This document shows positions 27,331 to 36,770 of a stretch of 64,000 nt of DNA, one piece after another. Origin of the DNA: Paenibacillus daejeonensis DSM 15491 (GTDB lineage: Bacteria; Bacillota; Bacilli; Paenibacillales; Paenibacillaceae); assembly GCF_000378385.1 (NCBI RefSeq), contig NZ_KB899665.1:230752-294751 (forward strand). The letters are read 5' to 3'. A model generated the notes under the pieces. It ran no database searches. It was not told where the DNA came from and saw only the letters and a program-made list of their open reading frames with translations. Both the position numbers and the translations under genes were made by a program. The first letter of the stretch is position 1. Every line of letters starts with the position of its first letter.

Positions 27331-27556
27331 TTTTAAGAGGCCGCTTTTGATCACGAAGTGATGCATGGAAGTGAATTCGACATCGAATCTTGAATGCAGT
27401 CGGATAAGAGTTTCCGAAGGAAACTGGCTGCGTAAGCTTCTTCTTAGGTGCTCACGTAGCCACGCTTCCGAGGTCGTTTTCTTCGAAAACGTGGACCGCT
27501 CCTCATTTCCTCCTGCCTCCAACCTTCTCGGTGCTGAAAAGCGATCTTTTTAATCT
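27331..27556. repeat. Inverted-repeat-bounded element, copy 1 (about 225 bp)
   Basis: The ends TTAAGAGGCCGCTTTTGATCACGAAG and CTCGGTGCTGAAAAGCGATCTTTTTAA are imperfect inverted repeats. Inside are TCGACATCGAATCTTG, the small hairpin GTTTCC-GAA-GGAAAC and the hairpin CGTTTTC-TTC-GAAAACG. Copy 2, 300 bases further on, has the same order of blocks. Copy 1 starts right at the promoter side of the SGNH gene. No coding capacity; it may be a miniature mobile element or a structured RNA. Confidence 0.7.
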
Positions 27557-27860
27557 TTTATTAAATTGACAAGCTGCGTTCAAAGAAACTTATCAAGATT
27601 ATAAAAATATTAAATTGATATCGTTTTGGCGTAATGATAAAATAATGGAATACTAAAAACCCGCAATGGGACTGTTATGCTGCGGATGGAATGTGAACAA
27701 TCTGTCCTTCATGGCAGCGAAATTCATGTGAATAGTACAAACTTTTCGTGATTTCCTGCATTATGTAAGGTTCGGTCACCGTGTATGCTTAAGTCCATGC
27801 TTAGGAACCACGTGACCCTGTTGTCTTCCTTTTGGCAGCACGGCCGGGACTTAGAGCGGT

Positions 27861-28069
27861 TGTTCAAAAAGATTCCAATTGATCACGAAGAGAGTCAGGA
27901 AGCTAACTCGACATCGAATCTTGCGTTTACCTTTGAAGTCCGGTGCTCATGTAGGTCTGCCTACACTCCGCTCCTCCTTCTTCAGGTTCTCGTAAGCCAA
28001 GACGTTTTCGCAGAAAACGTTGCTTCGTAAGCCTAAGCTTCGGTGCTGAATCGTGACCTTTTTGAACAC
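27861..28069. repeat. Inverted-repeat-bounded element, copy 2 (about 209 bp)
   Basis: It begins TGTTCAAAAAG and ends CTTTTTGAACA, a perfect 11-bp terminal inverted repeat. Inner blocks shared with copy 1 are GATCACGAAG, TCGACATCGAATCTTG, the hairpin ACGTTTTC-GCA-GAAAACGT and TTCGGTGCTGAA. The inner hairpin loop differs from copy 1 while its stem is kept. No gene inside. Confidence 0.75.
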
Positions 28070-28144
28070 GCATTTAGAGGTCCTGCGCCCACAGATTTAT
28101 TTTAAGTTATAACGGGCTGGAGTGAAAGCTTTTTGTTGCTGAAT

Positions 28145-28242
28145 ACAAGTGTGCGGCTGGATTCTATCTTTTCGGCAAGCGAGAACTGATCCTTACGTTA
28201 GAATCCCAGCAGACTTTCAATAAGTCTGTACACTTGTGTTTT
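28145..28242 (+). ncRNA. Putative structured leader (three-way junction) upstream of gltB
   Basis: Nested perfect complements: P1 ACAAGTGT (28145-28152) with ACACTTGT (28230-28237); P2 GCTGGATTCTA (28156-28166) with TAGAATCC-C-AGC (28199-28210), one bulge; P3 AGACTT (28211-28216) with AAGTCT (28222-28227). A T-run follows P1 (GTGTTTTTG). Together they make a three-helix junction with a 32-base P2 loop. No known riboswitch class is recognised, and the glutamine (glnA) and T-box motifs are not found. It could be a regulated attenuator for glutamate synthase or a terminator. Confidence 0.45.
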
Positions 28243-28411
28243 TGTCGCGGGCGCGTGCCGACCCTGAGGTCAGGGCACACCGGGGCGGCGAGCTTTGTGA
28301 CTTCTTGTAACAGAAGTTATGTATAAGTACTACTCCAGCGGCGGACGGATGAACGAACGCTTTCGGATGGGCTGGATCAAATCTTTTGATAGAAAGGTTG
28401 CATTGCATACA

Positions 28412-31400
28412 ATGAAAGATACACGTTATGGATTGCCGCCTAAGCAAGGCCTGTATGATCCGCAGTATGAGAAAGACGCTTGCGGTATGGGGTTTGTGGC
28501 GAACATCAAAGGCATCAAATCACACACAATCGTACGTCAGGCGCTCACGGTTCTCGAGAACATGGAGCACCGCGGCGGCCAGGGAAGCGAGCCGAACACC
28601 GGCGATGGCGCAGGTATTCTGCTCCAGATCCCGCACGGCTTCTTCACGCGCGAGATGGCCAAGGCAGACGTGGTCCTGCCGGCTGAGGGCGATTACGCCG
28701 TAGGCATGATTTTCTTCCCGCAAGACGAGCAGGCGCGCAGCGAGCATGAGCGCCGTCTCGAAGCGATCATCGCCGAGGAAGGCCAGACGGTGCTGGGCTG
28801 GCGCACCGTGCCTACCAACGACGAGAAGCTCGGTGAATCCGCACGGGCGGCTATGCCTTATGTGCGTCAGGTCTTTATCGGCCGTGCAGCAGGTCTTGAG
28901 GGTGAACTGCCGTTTGAGCGCAAGCTGTATGTCATCCGCAAGCGCGCCGAGCATGCGATCCGCTACTCGGGACTTGAGGGCGGAGATATGTTCTATTTCC
29001 CAAGCCTCTCGAGCAAGAAGATCGTCTACAAAGGCATGCTGACCACGGAGCAGGTCCGCTCGTTCTATGTGGAGCTGAACGATGAGACGCTGGATTCGGC
29101 GATCGCACTCGTGCATTCCCGTTTCAGTACGAACACGTTCCCGAGCTGGGAGCGCGCGCATCCTTACAGATATATCATTCATAACGGAGAGATCAATACG
29201 CTCCGTGGCAATGTGAACTGGATGCATGCCCGCCAGTCCCTGTTCGAGTCGGCGTTGTTCGGCGAAGACATGGCCAAGGTCAAGCCGATCATCAACCCGG
29301 ATGGTTCGGATACGGCGATGTTCGACAACACCCTGGAGTTCCTCTATCTCTCCGGTCGTTCGCTTCCTCATGCAGCCATGATGATGATTCCAGAGCCATG
29401 GTCCAACCACGAGAGCATGGACGATGACAAAAAAGCGTTCTATGAATATCACAGCACATTGATGGAACCGTGGGACGGACCTGCGGCGATGGGCTTCACC
29501 GACGGTACCCGGATCGGTGCAACGCTCGACCGCAACGGCTTGCGCCCTGCCCGTTACTACGTGACCAAGGACGATGTCATCATCCTGGGATCGGAAGCAG
29601 GCACCGTGCCTGTAGATCCTGCGAACATTCTATATAAGGATCGTCTGCGTCCAGGCAAGATGCTGCTCGTCGATACAGAGCAAGGTCGCATCATTGCCGA
29701 CGAAGAAGTCAAAGCTGAGATATCCGCGGAGAAGCCTTACCGTGAGTGGCTGAACGAGAACCTGATCAGTCTGCAGGAACTGCCGGAGGCGCCTGAGCTG
29801 CCGGAACCGGACCATGAGACGGTCAAGCGTCGTCAGCAAGCTTTTGGCTACACGTATGAAGATCTGCGCAAAATTATTGAACCAATGGCAAGCAGCGGCG
29901 TAGAGCCGATCGCTTCCATGGGCTATGACGCACCGCTGGCAGTGCTCTCCGAGCGCCCGCAGCGTCTGTTCAACTACTTCAAGCAGCTGTTCGCACAGGT
30001 AACCAATCCACCGATTGATGCGATCCGTGAGGAGATTATTACGGCCACTGGCACAACCATTGGCTCCGAGCGCAATCTGCTGGATCCGGAGCCTGAGAGC
30101 TGCCGTCATATCCGTCTGGATTCGCCGATCCTCTCCAACGAGGATTTCGCGAGACTGCGTCATGTACGCCGTCCAGGCTTCAAATCGATCACGCTGCCGA
30201 TCTTCTTCCCGTCAGACCGTGGCGAGGAAGGGCTGCGCGCCGCCATCGAAGAGATGTGCACAGCTGCCGACCGCGTCATCGACAAGGGTCATAATGTACT
30301 GATCCTCTCTGACCGTGGTATCGATCGTGAGAATGCTGCGATTCCGTCGCTGCTGGCTGTATCGGCGCTGCACCATCACTTGATCCGTCAAGGTACGCGG
30401 ACCCGCGTCAGTCTCCTGCTGGAGTCCGGCGAGCCGCGCGAGGTGCATCACTATGCCTTGCTGCTCGGCTACGGCGTGAGCGCGGTTAACCCGTATCTGG
30501 CCTTCGAATCGCTCGATGACATGATTCGCGAGAACATGCTGAACAATATTTCGCACGACAAAGCCGTGCGCAACTATATCAAGGCTGCAACGAAAGGCGT
30601 CGTAAAGATCCTCTCCAAGATGGGCATCTCGACAATCCAATCGTACCGCGGCGCCCAGATCTTCGAGGCTGTTGGCCTGCAGGAAGATCTGGTGGACCAA
30701 TACTTCACCTGGACCCCATCCCGCATCGGCGGCATCGGTCTGGACGTCATCGCCCGCGAGGCGCTTGAGCCTCATCACCTGGCATATGACGACAAGGAAG
30801 GAACCGAGCGCGAGCTGTCCTCTGGCGGCGAGTACCAATGGCGCAAAGACGGCGAAGATCATCTGTTCAACCCGCAGACGATCCATACGCTGCAGATGTC
30901 TGCCCGTGCCAATGACTACAACCTGTACAAGAAGTATTCGGCACTTGTTCAAGGCGAAGATCAGAAGCACAGCACGCTGCGTTCTCTGCTGAGCTTCAAG
31001 AAAGACGGCAATGTCGTCCCTCTTGAAGAAGTAGAATCGGTTGAATCCATCGTCAAGCGTTTCAAAACGGGTGCGATGTCCTTCGGTTCGATCAGTAAGG
31101 AAGCACACGAGAGTCTGGCTATTGCGATGAACCGTATCGGCGGCAAATCCAATACTGGTGAAGGTGGCGAGGATCCGGACCGCTATACACCGGACGCTAA
31201 TGGCGATCTGCGCCGCAGTGCAATCAAGCAGGTAGCTTCCGGACGCTTCGGGGTTACCAGTAACTATCTTGTCAACGCGGACGAGATTCAGATCAAGATG
31301 GCCCAAGGTGCAAAGCCTGGCGAGGGCGGACAGCTGCCTGGCCGCAAGGTGTACCCATGGGTAGCGGAAGTACGTGGCTCGACGCCTGGCGTGGGCCTCA

Positions 31401-33016
31401 TCTCACCGCCTCCGCATCATGATATCTATTCGATCGAGGATCTGGCTGAGCTGATTCACGACCTGAAGAACGCGAACCCGCGGGCTCGCATCAACGTCAA
31501 GCTCGTATCGGCTGTAGGTGTCGGCACGATTGCAGCTGGCGTAGCCAAAGGCCGCGCAGACGTCATCCTGATCAGTGGCTATGACGGCGGTACAGGCGCT
31601 TCTCCGATGAACTCGGTGCGCCATGCCGGTATGCCGTGGGAGCTCGGCCTCGCTGAGACCCATCAGACCCTGATGCTCAACAACCTGCGCGATCGCGTCG
31701 TTGTCGAGTGCGACGGCAAGATGATGAACGGACGCGATCTGGCGATCGCTGCGTTGCTCGGTGCTGAGGAGTTCGGCTTCTCGACTGCGCCACTCGTCGT
31801 CATTGGCTGCGTCATGATGCGCGTCTGTCAGTTGGACACTTGTCCGGTCGGCGTCGCGACTCAGAATCCTGAGCTTCGCAAGAAGTTCATGGGCGATCCG
31901 GAGCATGTAGTTAACTTTATGTTGTTCGTTGCACAAGAGCTGCGCGAGATTATGGCAGAGCTGGGCTTCCGTACAATTGAAGAGATGGTTGGCCGTGTCG
32001 ACAAGCTGGAGACCAAGCACCTGATCGATACGTACAAAGCCAAAGGCGTAGATTTGACGCCGCTGCTGCATCAATCCGAAGCGACCAAGGACGCTGTACG
32101 TTACAACGTACAACAGCAAAACCATGGTCTGGAAGAGTCGCTGGATATGCAAAAGCTGCTGCCGCTGGCTATGCCGGCGCTGGAGAATGGCGAGCAGGTT
32201 TCCGGCACGCTGGATATCTGCAACACCAACCGTGTTGTCGGCACGATCCTCGGCAGCGAGGTGACACGCCGCTACGGAGCCGCAGGTCTTCCGGAAGATA
32301 CGATCAAGCTGCACTTTGTCGGTTCGGCCGGTCAAAGCTTCGGCGCCTTCGTACCCAAAGGCATCACGCTCTCCCTGGAGGGTGATTCCAATGACTACGT
32401 CGGCAAGGGTCTGTCGGGCGGCAAGATTGTTGTAGCGCCATCCCCTGCAGCGACCTTCGCAGCAGAGGACAACGTCATTATCGGCAACACAGCGTTCTAC
32501 GGAGCGACTGGCGGCGAAGCGTACATCCGCGGCATCGCGGGCGAGCGTTTTGCTGTACGTAACAGTGGCGTGTCCGTTGTCGTCGAAGGCGTGGGCGACC
32601 ACGGCTGCGAATATATGACGGGCGGCAGAGTCGTCGTTCTGGGTGAGACCGGACGTAACTTTGCAGCAGGGATGTCGGGTGGTATCGCCTATATCCTGGA
32701 TCGCAATGGCGACTTCTACAAGCATTGCAACCTGGAGATGGTTGCCCTGGAGCGTGTCGAGGAAGAGCGCGATATCGCTGAACTGCGCAACCTGATCGAG
32801 CGTCATGTCGAATACACGGGTAGTAGCCCGGGTCAAGCGGTATTGGCGGACTGGGAGCAATCGCTGGATCAATTCGTCAAGGTTATTCCGAAGGACTACA
32901 AACGGATGCTGGCCCAGATCGATAAGATGGAGCAATCCGGTCTTGAGGGCGAAGCGGCACTGTTGGCAGCTTTTGAAGCCAACATGCGTGAGCTGGCTCG
33001 CGTAGGCGGCAACTAA
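28412..33016 (+). CDS. gltB: Glutamate synthase, large subunit
   Basis: The 1534-aa ferredoxin/NADPH-type glutamate synthase large subunit; makes two glutamates from glutamine and 2-oxoglutarate in the cytosol. The start ATG at 28412 is chosen because the first family block ([11 protein letters not shown]) follows directly; an in-frame ATG at 28319 adds 31 unrelated residues. Domains: N-terminal glutamine amidotransferase with nucleophile Cys24 (DACGMGF, exposed after propeptide cleavage), central linker domain, FMN/2-oxoglutarate-binding barrel and C-terminal GXGXG beta-helix. The 3Fe-4S cysteines are Cys1133, Cys1139 and Cys1144 ([15 protein letters not shown]). The small-subunit gene gltD does not follow; a strong terminator does. 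Confidence 0.96.
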   Translation: MKDTRYGLPPKQGLYDPQYEKDACGMGFVANIKGIKSHTIVRQALTVLENMEHRGGQGSEPNTGDGAGILLQIPHGFFTREMAKADVVLPAEGDYAVGMIFFPQDEQARSEHERRLEAIIAEEGQTVLGWRTVPTNDEKLGESARAAMPYVRQVFIGRAAGLEGELPFERKLYVIRKRAEHAIRYSGLEGGDMFYFPSLSSKKIVYKGMLTTEQVRSFYVELNDETLDSAIALVHSRFSTNTFPSWERAHPYRYIIHNGEINTLRGNVNWMHARQSLFESALFGEDMAKVKPIINPDGSDTAMFDNTLEFLYLSGRSLPHAAMMMIPEPWSNHESMDDDKKAFYEYHSTLMEPWDGPAAMGFTDGTRIGATLDRNGLRPARYYVTKDDVIILGSEAGTVPVDPANILYKDRLRPGKMLLVDTEQGRIIADEEVKAEISAEKPYREWLNENLISLQELPEAPELPEPDHETVKRRQQAFGYTYEDLRKIIEPMASSGVEPIASMGYDAPLAVLSERPQRLFNYFKQLFAQVTNPPIDAIREEIITATGTTIGSERNLLDPEPESCRHIRLDSPILSNEDFARLRHVRRPGFKSITLPIFFPSDRGEEGLRAAIEEMCTAADRVIDKGHNVLILSDRGIDRENAAIPSLLAVSALHHHLIRQGTRTRVSLLLESGEPREVHHYALLLGYGVSAVNPYLAFESLDDMIRENMLNNISHDKAVRNYIKAATKGVVKILSKMGISTIQSYRGAQIFEAVGLQEDLVDQYFTWTPSRIGGIGLDVIAREALEPHHLAYDDKEGTERELSSGGEYQWRKDGEDHLFNPQTIHTLQMSARANDYNLYKKYSALVQGEDQKHSTLRSLLSFKKDGNVVPLEEVESVESIVKRFKTGAMSFGSISKEAHESLAIAMNRIGGKSNTGEGGEDPDRYTPDANGDLRRSAIKQVASGRFGVTSNYLVNADEIQIKMAQGAKPGEGGQLPGRKVYPWVAEVRGSTPGVGLISPPPHHDIYSIEDLAELIHDLKNANPRARINVKLVSAVGVGTIAAGVAKGRADVILISGYDGGTGASPMNSVRHAGMPWELGLAETHQTLMLNNLRDRVVVECDGKMMNGRDLAIAALLGAEEFGFSTAPLVVIGCVMMRVCQLDTCPVGVATQNPELRKKFMGDPEHVVNFMLFVAQELREIMAELGFRTIEEMVGRVDKLETKHLIDTYKAKGVDLTPLLHQSEATKDAVRYNVQQQNHGLEESLDMQKLLPLAMPALENGEQVSGTLDICNTNRVVGTILGSEVTRRYGAAGLPEDTIKLHFVGSAGQSFGAFVPKGITLSLEGDSNDYVGKGLSGGKIVVAPSPAATFAAEDNVIIGNTAFYGATGGEAYIRGIAGERFAVRNSGVSVVVEGVGDHGCEYMTGGRVVVLGETGRNFAAGMSGGIAYILDRNGDFYKHCNLEMVALERVEEERDIAELRNLIERHVEYTGSSPGQAVLADWEQSLDQFVKVIPKDYKRMLAQIDKMEQSGLEGEAALLAAFEANMRELARVGGN

Positions 33017-33033
33017 TCATTATGCATACAAGT

Positions 33034-33064
33034 AAGCGGAAGCCATCGGGCTTCCGCTTTTTTT
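33034..33064 (+). terminator. Intrinsic terminator after gltB
   Basis: The 11-bp stem AAGCGGAAGCC / GGGCTTCCGCTT with loop ATCG and a following T-tract starts 17 bases after the stop. Confidence 0.9.
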
Positions 33065-33153
33065 GCGTTCAGCGAGTGGTAGCGGATCAGTGGCGCGTGG
33101 GCTTGGTCTTCCTGGTGCCGAGCCTGCATATACTGGTCAAAGAGGACGGAGTA

Positions 33154-33429
33154 GTGCGTAAATTTGAGGAAATTATGGATCTGGCGAGGGAAACTTTTGA
33201 GAAAGAAGAGAGTCTAATTCAATACATAGAAGTGCATGAGTATGCAAAAGGACAGCTAGATCGCATTCGACAAAGTGAGTCAAGCATACAGACCATAAGC
33301 TATATACCGGCCCTTCATTCGACAAAAAAAGATGAAAAAAGCGCAATCCGACAACGAGCATCCGACAGTCAAGTCTGCCAGTTTTTAGCTATAATACAAG
33401 TGTTGGTTTTGGAGATAGAGAAAATATAG
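33154..33429 (+). CDS. Hypothetical 91-residue protein
   Basis: A GTG start with AGAGG eight bases upstream. It encodes a charged N-terminal half (RKFEEIMDLARETFEKEESL) likely to be helical. The open frame extends upstream to 33022, but that part crosses the gltB terminator and is not believed. Convergent with the XRE gene and followed by a second small ORF. No family recognised. An alternative start is ATG at 33175. Confidence 0.35.
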   Translation: MRKFEEIMDLARETFEKEESLIQYIEVHEYAKGQLDRIRQSESSIQTISYIPALHSTKKDEKSAIRQRASDSQVCQFLAIIQVLVLEIEKI

Positions 33430-33453
33430 GGATGGGGAATGGGAGTGCTGGTA

Positions 33454-33606
33454 ATGGGGAATCAAGAGAAGAAAGAGGAGACCCTGGCGTCTTCGACTTC
33501 AGTTAGACTCGACATTAGGGACATCCTGCAGCAGTTGGGAATTAGCGAAGCCAAGCTTCCATATGACTTATCGGTACAACTTCAAAAACGAGAAAACCCC
33601 CGGTAA
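33454..33606 (+). CDS. Hypothetical 50-residue protein ending in a terminator loop
   Basis: ATG with GGAG eight bases upstream; an in-frame ATG at 33439 is also possible. It encodes an acidic/basic N-terminus, then RLDIRDILQQLGISEAKLPY and a basic tail. The stop TAA lies in the loop of a terminator hairpin. No family recognised. Its place next to the XRE regulator, on the opposite strand, makes a small modulator peptide conceivable, but nothing in the sequence proves it. Confidence 0.35.
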   Translation: MGNQEKKEETLASSTSVRLDIRDILQQLGISEAKLPYDLSVQLQKRENPR

Positions 33607-33616
33607 CGGGGGTTTT
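33593..33616. terminator. Bidirectional terminator between small ORF and XRE gene
   Basis: AAAACCCCCG / CGGGGGTTTT with a GTAA tetraloop. T-runs on both strands allow use by both convergent units. Confidence 0.88.
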
Positions 33617-33671
33617 GTACTGTAAGGTGTCCCGCCAACTGTAGGCAGTGCATCCTTACGACCCCTTCCGT

Positions 33672-34040
33672 CTACTTCATATTACGTTCAGCCCGGACAA
33701 AGGCAATAAACCGCCGCGATTCCTCAGGCGTCAGCTTGCGGCCGTCAATGGTCAAATCAAACTTCTCCAGGATTTCATCGTCTGACAGTTCCAGTCGGTC
33801 GACGAAGCTCCGGGTATCCTCGCTCAGAACCATATCTGAATTCTCAGTGCGACCGACCAGGTAATCGATGGACACCTTGAATAGATCAGCAAACTTGGAG
33901 AGTGTCTCCATATCAGGCTCACGACGGTTTTTCTCGTAATGCGATAATGCTGCCCGAGAGATGCCAAGTAGCGTCGCCGTCTGTTCCTGCGTCCACCCTT
34001 GTGCCTCGCGAAGCTGTGCAATTCGTCTACCAGTAATCAT
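33672..34040 (-). CDS. XRE/SinR-like HTH repressor, candidate master regulator of the locus
   Basis: A cytosolic DNA-binding protein of 122 aa. The start is the ATG at 34038-34040 (protein begins MITGRRIAQLRE) behind GGAGGAG; the longer frame upstream runs into the promoter. The Cro/CI-type HTH (about 5-60) has the recognition region LLGISRAALSHYEKNRREPD, followed by the dimer-type extension VSIDYLVGRTEN and a C-terminal domain (about 75-122) rich in Glu/Arg. It is divergent from the PilZ gene. The intergenic DNA carries two to three GATAC-N5-GTATC-like palindromes that recur at the RiPP-like and eps promoters, so autoregulation and repression of those units are inferred. Confidence 0.85.
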   Translation of the reverse strand: MITGRRIAQLREAQGWTQEQTATLLGISRAALSHYEKNRREPDMETLSKFADLFKVSIDYLVGRTENSDMVLSEDTRSFVDRLELSDDEILEKFDLTIDGRKLTPEESRRFIAFVRAERNMK

Positions 34041-34101
34041 TATGCTCCTCCTAACCCTGTTAGCCTCATAATAATATGTAGAAACGACTATTGCATGCAA
34101 T

Positions 34102-34200
34102 GATACAATTAGTCGCAAAAATCAAAAAAACTGTCCGAAAGGTCTTGACTTGTTACGTTCTGTATCGTAAAGTAAGGTTCATAATGATACGTTATGTATC
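34102..34200. promoter_or_regulatory. PilZ promoter and XRE-type operators (GATAC-N5-GTATC)
   Basis: On the plus strand, TTGACT (34145-34150), a 17-base spacer and TAAAGT (34168-34173) form a promoter towards the PilZ gene. Its spacer is the palindrome GTTACGTTCTGTATC (34152-34166, one mismatch). A perfect copy GATACGTTATGTATC is at 34186-34200, and a half-site GATACAATTAGTCGC is at 34102-34116 on the side of the XRE gene. Binding would block both divergent promoters. Confidence 0.7.
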
Positions 34201-34274
34201 ACAATTCATCAGTATTCTCATTCTGTGACACATTTATTCGGGCCGTGTCATAATTTCGCGAACGGAAGTGGCGT

Positions 34275-34718
34275 ATGATCATTCGCACCAAGACCAAAGT
34301 ATCCCGGCGCAGGCATCTTCGACTGCAGCTGAGCCCGTCGCTGATCGCTGACATGGCAATCTGTGAGATTAGGGGACAGGCTATTGTTACTCGGTCAAGA
34401 CCGGTACTTGTGCTCAATGCCAGCCAAGGAGGGTTGGCCTTCCTGTCGGTGCTGGATCTTCCTGTAAGCGGAGATTATACGGTGAAGCTGACCCTGCAGG
34501 AGCCCATGGCGTTAGAGCTGCGCGGACAGATCCGGTGGAAACGGCAGCAGGGCAATTTCTATGAGTATGGCATCGTCTATGTACCCGCACCTTCGGCCTC
34601 GCAACAACACAAGCTCATCTGCTTGCTGAACCGGCTGCTGCTGCAGCAAAGTCCGTCACAAGCCAAAATCCATTCTCTATATCAGCATCTTAGCGGACTG
34701 TCACAGCGCCCTGTGTGA
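34275..34718 (+). CDS. PilZ-domain c-di-GMP receptor
   Basis: A small cytosolic protein of 147 aa with a PilZ fold. The c-di-GMP binding motifs are the N-terminal RRxxR-type segment SRRRHLRLQL (about 10-19) and the N-A-S-Q-G-G box (D/NxSxxG, about 49-54). The rest is a six-strand barrel, then a C-terminal helix with a Gln/Leu-rich stretch. It starts at an ATG with GGAAG upstream, is divergent from the XRE repressor and lies just ahead of the EPS nucleotide-sugar operon. It probably couples c-di-GMP level to EPS output, as PilZ proteins do elsewhere; the partner is unknown. Confidence 0.85.
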   Translation: MIIRTKTKVSRRRHLRLQLSPSLIADMAICEIRGQAIVTRSRPVLVLNASQGGLAFLSVLDLPVSGDYTVKLTLQEPMALELRGQIRWKRQQGNFYEYGIVYVPAPSASQQHKLICLLNRLLLQQSPSQAKIHSLYQHLSGLSQRPV

Positions 34719-34821
34719 CCTCTTCAGGCTGCCTCCGCCCTGTGATGGGATTACAGAATCCTTACTTGCATCTCTAGTATTATAACGCAAAACGCGTAAA
34801 AAGTGGGAAACTGCCGCAAAA

Positions 34822-34946
34822 AAGGTCAACCCTCCTGCACCTTTATCACTGGAGGGACTCGGTCATGCTGTGGGCATTTGCGCGCCTTAGACGTAGATCG
34901 TCAAGGGTATGATGCGAGGTCGGGTTAGATGCCCGAGGATGGACCT
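34822..34946 (+). ncRNA. EAR / epsC RNA element, copy 1
   Basis: About 125 bases matching the eps-associated RNA pattern recalled from B. subtilis and relatives: CTGCACCTTTATCACT, ACTCGGTCATGCTGTGGG, CCTTAGACG, ATCGTC and CGGGTTAGATGCCC in order. A basal AGGTC / GACCT stem and the hairpin CCCTCC / GGAGGG are visible. Copy 2 at 54.2 kb keeps the blocks but has ATCTGC / GCAGAT in the same stem, a covarying change. EAR acts in cis as a processive antiterminator for long polysaccharide operons. Here it precedes galU and the nucleotide-sugar genes. Confidence 0.82.
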
Positions 34947-35065
34947 CTCATATTTAGTAGAAGTCTATCCAATGCTTGAGCCCCTTTGTTGTTTGGATTC
35001 ATTTCATTATAGAGCTCCTACGCAAGTAGAGCGTCCCCCAAAAAAGAGAATAGGATAGGTGATGG

Positions 35066-35977
35066 ATGATGAAAAAAGTCAAAAAAGCCATTATTCCCGC
35101 TGCCGGTCTGGGCACCCGATTCTTGCCGGCAACCAAGGCGATGCCGAAGGAAATGCTGCCGATCGTCGACAAGCCTACCATTCAGTACATTGTGGAGGAG
35201 GCCATTGCCTCGGGTATTGAGGATATCATCATCGTCACAGGCAAAGGCAAGCGGGCCATCGAGGATCATTTCGACAATGCCTTCGAGCTGGAGCAGACGC
35301 TCTTCGAGAAAGGGAAGCATGATTTGCTTCGCGAGGTGCAAAAATCATCGGTGGTGGACATTCATTATATTCGCCAAAAGGAAGCAAAAGGTCTAGGGCA
35401 CGCGGTCTGGTGCGCGCGTAACTTCATTGGTGACGAGCCGTTCGCCATCCTGCTGGGGGACGATATTGTCCAAGCGCAAGTACCATGCACTCGCCAGTTG
35501 ATTGAACAATACGAGCGAGTTGGCTCATCGGTTGTTGGTGTACAGACCGTTTCCTACGAGCAGACCAATCGGTATGGGATTGTTGATCCAATGGGAGCTA
35601 TCGACCGTCTGGTTCGGGTGCGGGAATTCGTAGAAAAACCACCTTTGGGCCAGGCGCCCTCCAATTTGGCCATTATGGGCCGCTATGTACTGACGCCAGA
35701 GATTTTCAATTATTTAGAGCTGCAGGAGACCGGATCGGGTGGAGAAATCCAACTCACAGATGCGATTCAGCGGCTTAATGAATCCAGTGGCGTCTATGCC
35801 TATGACTTCGAAGGTATTCGTTATGACGTGGGCGAGAAGCTGGGCTTTATTCTAACCTCACTGGAGTTCGCGCTTCGCAACCAGGAGCTGCGGGCACCGC
35901 TGGTCAATGCGTTGGAGAGCATCCTGGAGAAGGAGCTCATGAACAAGCTGGTATCCGTCCAAGGTGAATCTAGATGA
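35066..35977 (+). CDS. galU: UTP--glucose-1-phosphate uridylyltransferase
   Basis: Makes UDP-glucose from UTP and glucose 1-phosphate (303 aa, cytosol). The nucleotide-binding signature [20 protein letters not shown] is near residues 11-30. The family blocks [12 protein letters not shown] and LGDDIVQ, the FVEKP Lys and a late EIQLTDAI are present. ATGs at 35066 and 35069 are both usable behind AGGATAGGTGATGG. First gene of the EPS precursor operon after EAR copy 1; the next gene overlaps by four bases. UDP-glucose feeds Ugd (UDP-glucuronate) and probably the glycolipid enzyme. Confidence 0.96.
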   Translation: MMKKVKKAIIPAAGLGTRFLPATKAMPKEMLPIVDKPTIQYIVEEAIASGIEDIIIVTGKGKRAIEDHFDNAFELEQTLFEKGKHDLLREVQKSSVVDIHYIRQKEAKGLGHAVWCARNFIGDEPFAILLGDDIVQAQVPCTRQLIEQYERVGSSVVGVQTVSYEQTNRYGIVDPMGAIDRLVRVREFVEKPPLGQAPSNLAIMGRYVLTPEIFNYLELQETGSGGEIQLTDAIQRLNESSGVYAYDFEGIRYDVGEKLGFILTSLEFALRNQELRAPLVNALESILEKELMNKLVSVQGESR

Positions 35978-36675
35978 GTCTGCCGACGCCAACTCAAGAA
36001 CCGGAGCTCGTGACTGCGGAATCCAATCGTTATTATCCGCTAGCGGGGTCTGCCCAGTCCCTTGAGAGACGGAACTATCTTTTACTCAAACGCTGCATAG
36101 ATATTCTGGGTTCATTAGGAGGACTGCTGATCCTTTCGCCACTAATCATTGTTGTTGCTGTACTGATCAAGCTGGAGGATCCGCGGGGACGCGTGTTTTA
36201 CCACCAGACCCGTATTGGCAAGGATGAGAAGCCATTCCGGATGTACAAACTGCGTTCGATGGTCAGTAACGCCGACCAACTGCTGGAACAGCTGCGATCC
36301 CATAATGAGGTAAGCGGCGCGATGTTCAAAATGAAGCAGGACCCTCGCGTAACGCGGATCGGACGGCTGATCCGCCGAACCAGTATCGACGAGCTCCCGC
36401 AGCTGTGGAATGTATTGCGGGGTGAGATGAGTCTGGTCGGTCCAAGACCGCCACTGCCTAGCGAAGTCGAGAGCTATACGGCATTCGAGAAGCGGCGGTT
36501 ATCGGTGGTACCGGGTTGCACGGGCCTCTGGCAAGTGAGTGGCCGCAGTACAATCGGCTTCAAAGAGATGGTCGATCTCGACCTCGAATATATTCGGGTA
36601 CGCAGCACAATGTATGATCTCAAAATCATGTTCCGCACGGTGCGCGTGATGCTCGGAGCCAAGGACGCCTACTAA
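35974..36675 (+). CDS. Undecaprenyl-phosphate sugar-1-phosphate transferase (EPS priming enzyme)
   Basis: The initiating glycosyltransferase of EPS repeat-unit assembly: transfers a sugar 1-phosphate from its nucleotide donor to undecaprenyl phosphate at the inner membrane. A 233-aa short-type enzyme with a single membrane segment (about 42-66, [18 protein letters not shown]) and the catalytic domain. Family blocks are [41 protein letters not shown] and [13 protein letters not shown]. It overlaps galU by ATGA. The sugar (glucose, galactose or N-acetyl sugar) cannot be read from sequence. Confidence 0.93.
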   Translation: MSLPTPTQEPELVTAESNRYYPLAGSAQSLERRNYLLLKRCIDILGSLGGLLILSPLIIVVAVLIKLEDPRGRVFYHQTRIGKDEKPFRMYKLRSMVSNADQLLEQLRSHNEVSGAMFKMKQDPRVTRIGRLIRRTSIDELPQLWNVLRGEMSLVGPRPPLPSEVESYTAFEKRRLSVVPGCTGLWQVSGRSTIGFKEMVDLDLEYIRVRSTMYDLKIMFRTVRVMLGAKDAY

Positions 36676-36770
36676 TCAGTGAGAGAGTCCAACAGTCTGT
36701 TCGGATGGCAAGATTCCTTTAGAAGCGGCATACATATGAAGAAGACCATGCGGACAGAGGAGCTGACGAA

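Noticed and set aside
27861-28069. Insertion sequence
   Set aside because: Terminal inverted repeats are present but there is no room for or trace of a transposase, so it is listed only as an inverted-repeat element.
28080-28411. Glutamine riboswitch or T-box before gltB
   Set aside because: Short fragments such as GGATGAACGAACG look superficially similar but are in the wrong order; no T-box antiterminator sequence.
33022-33153. Upstream extension of the 91-residue ORF
   Set aside because: It is a translation across the gltB terminator hairpin; no ribosome site for that start.
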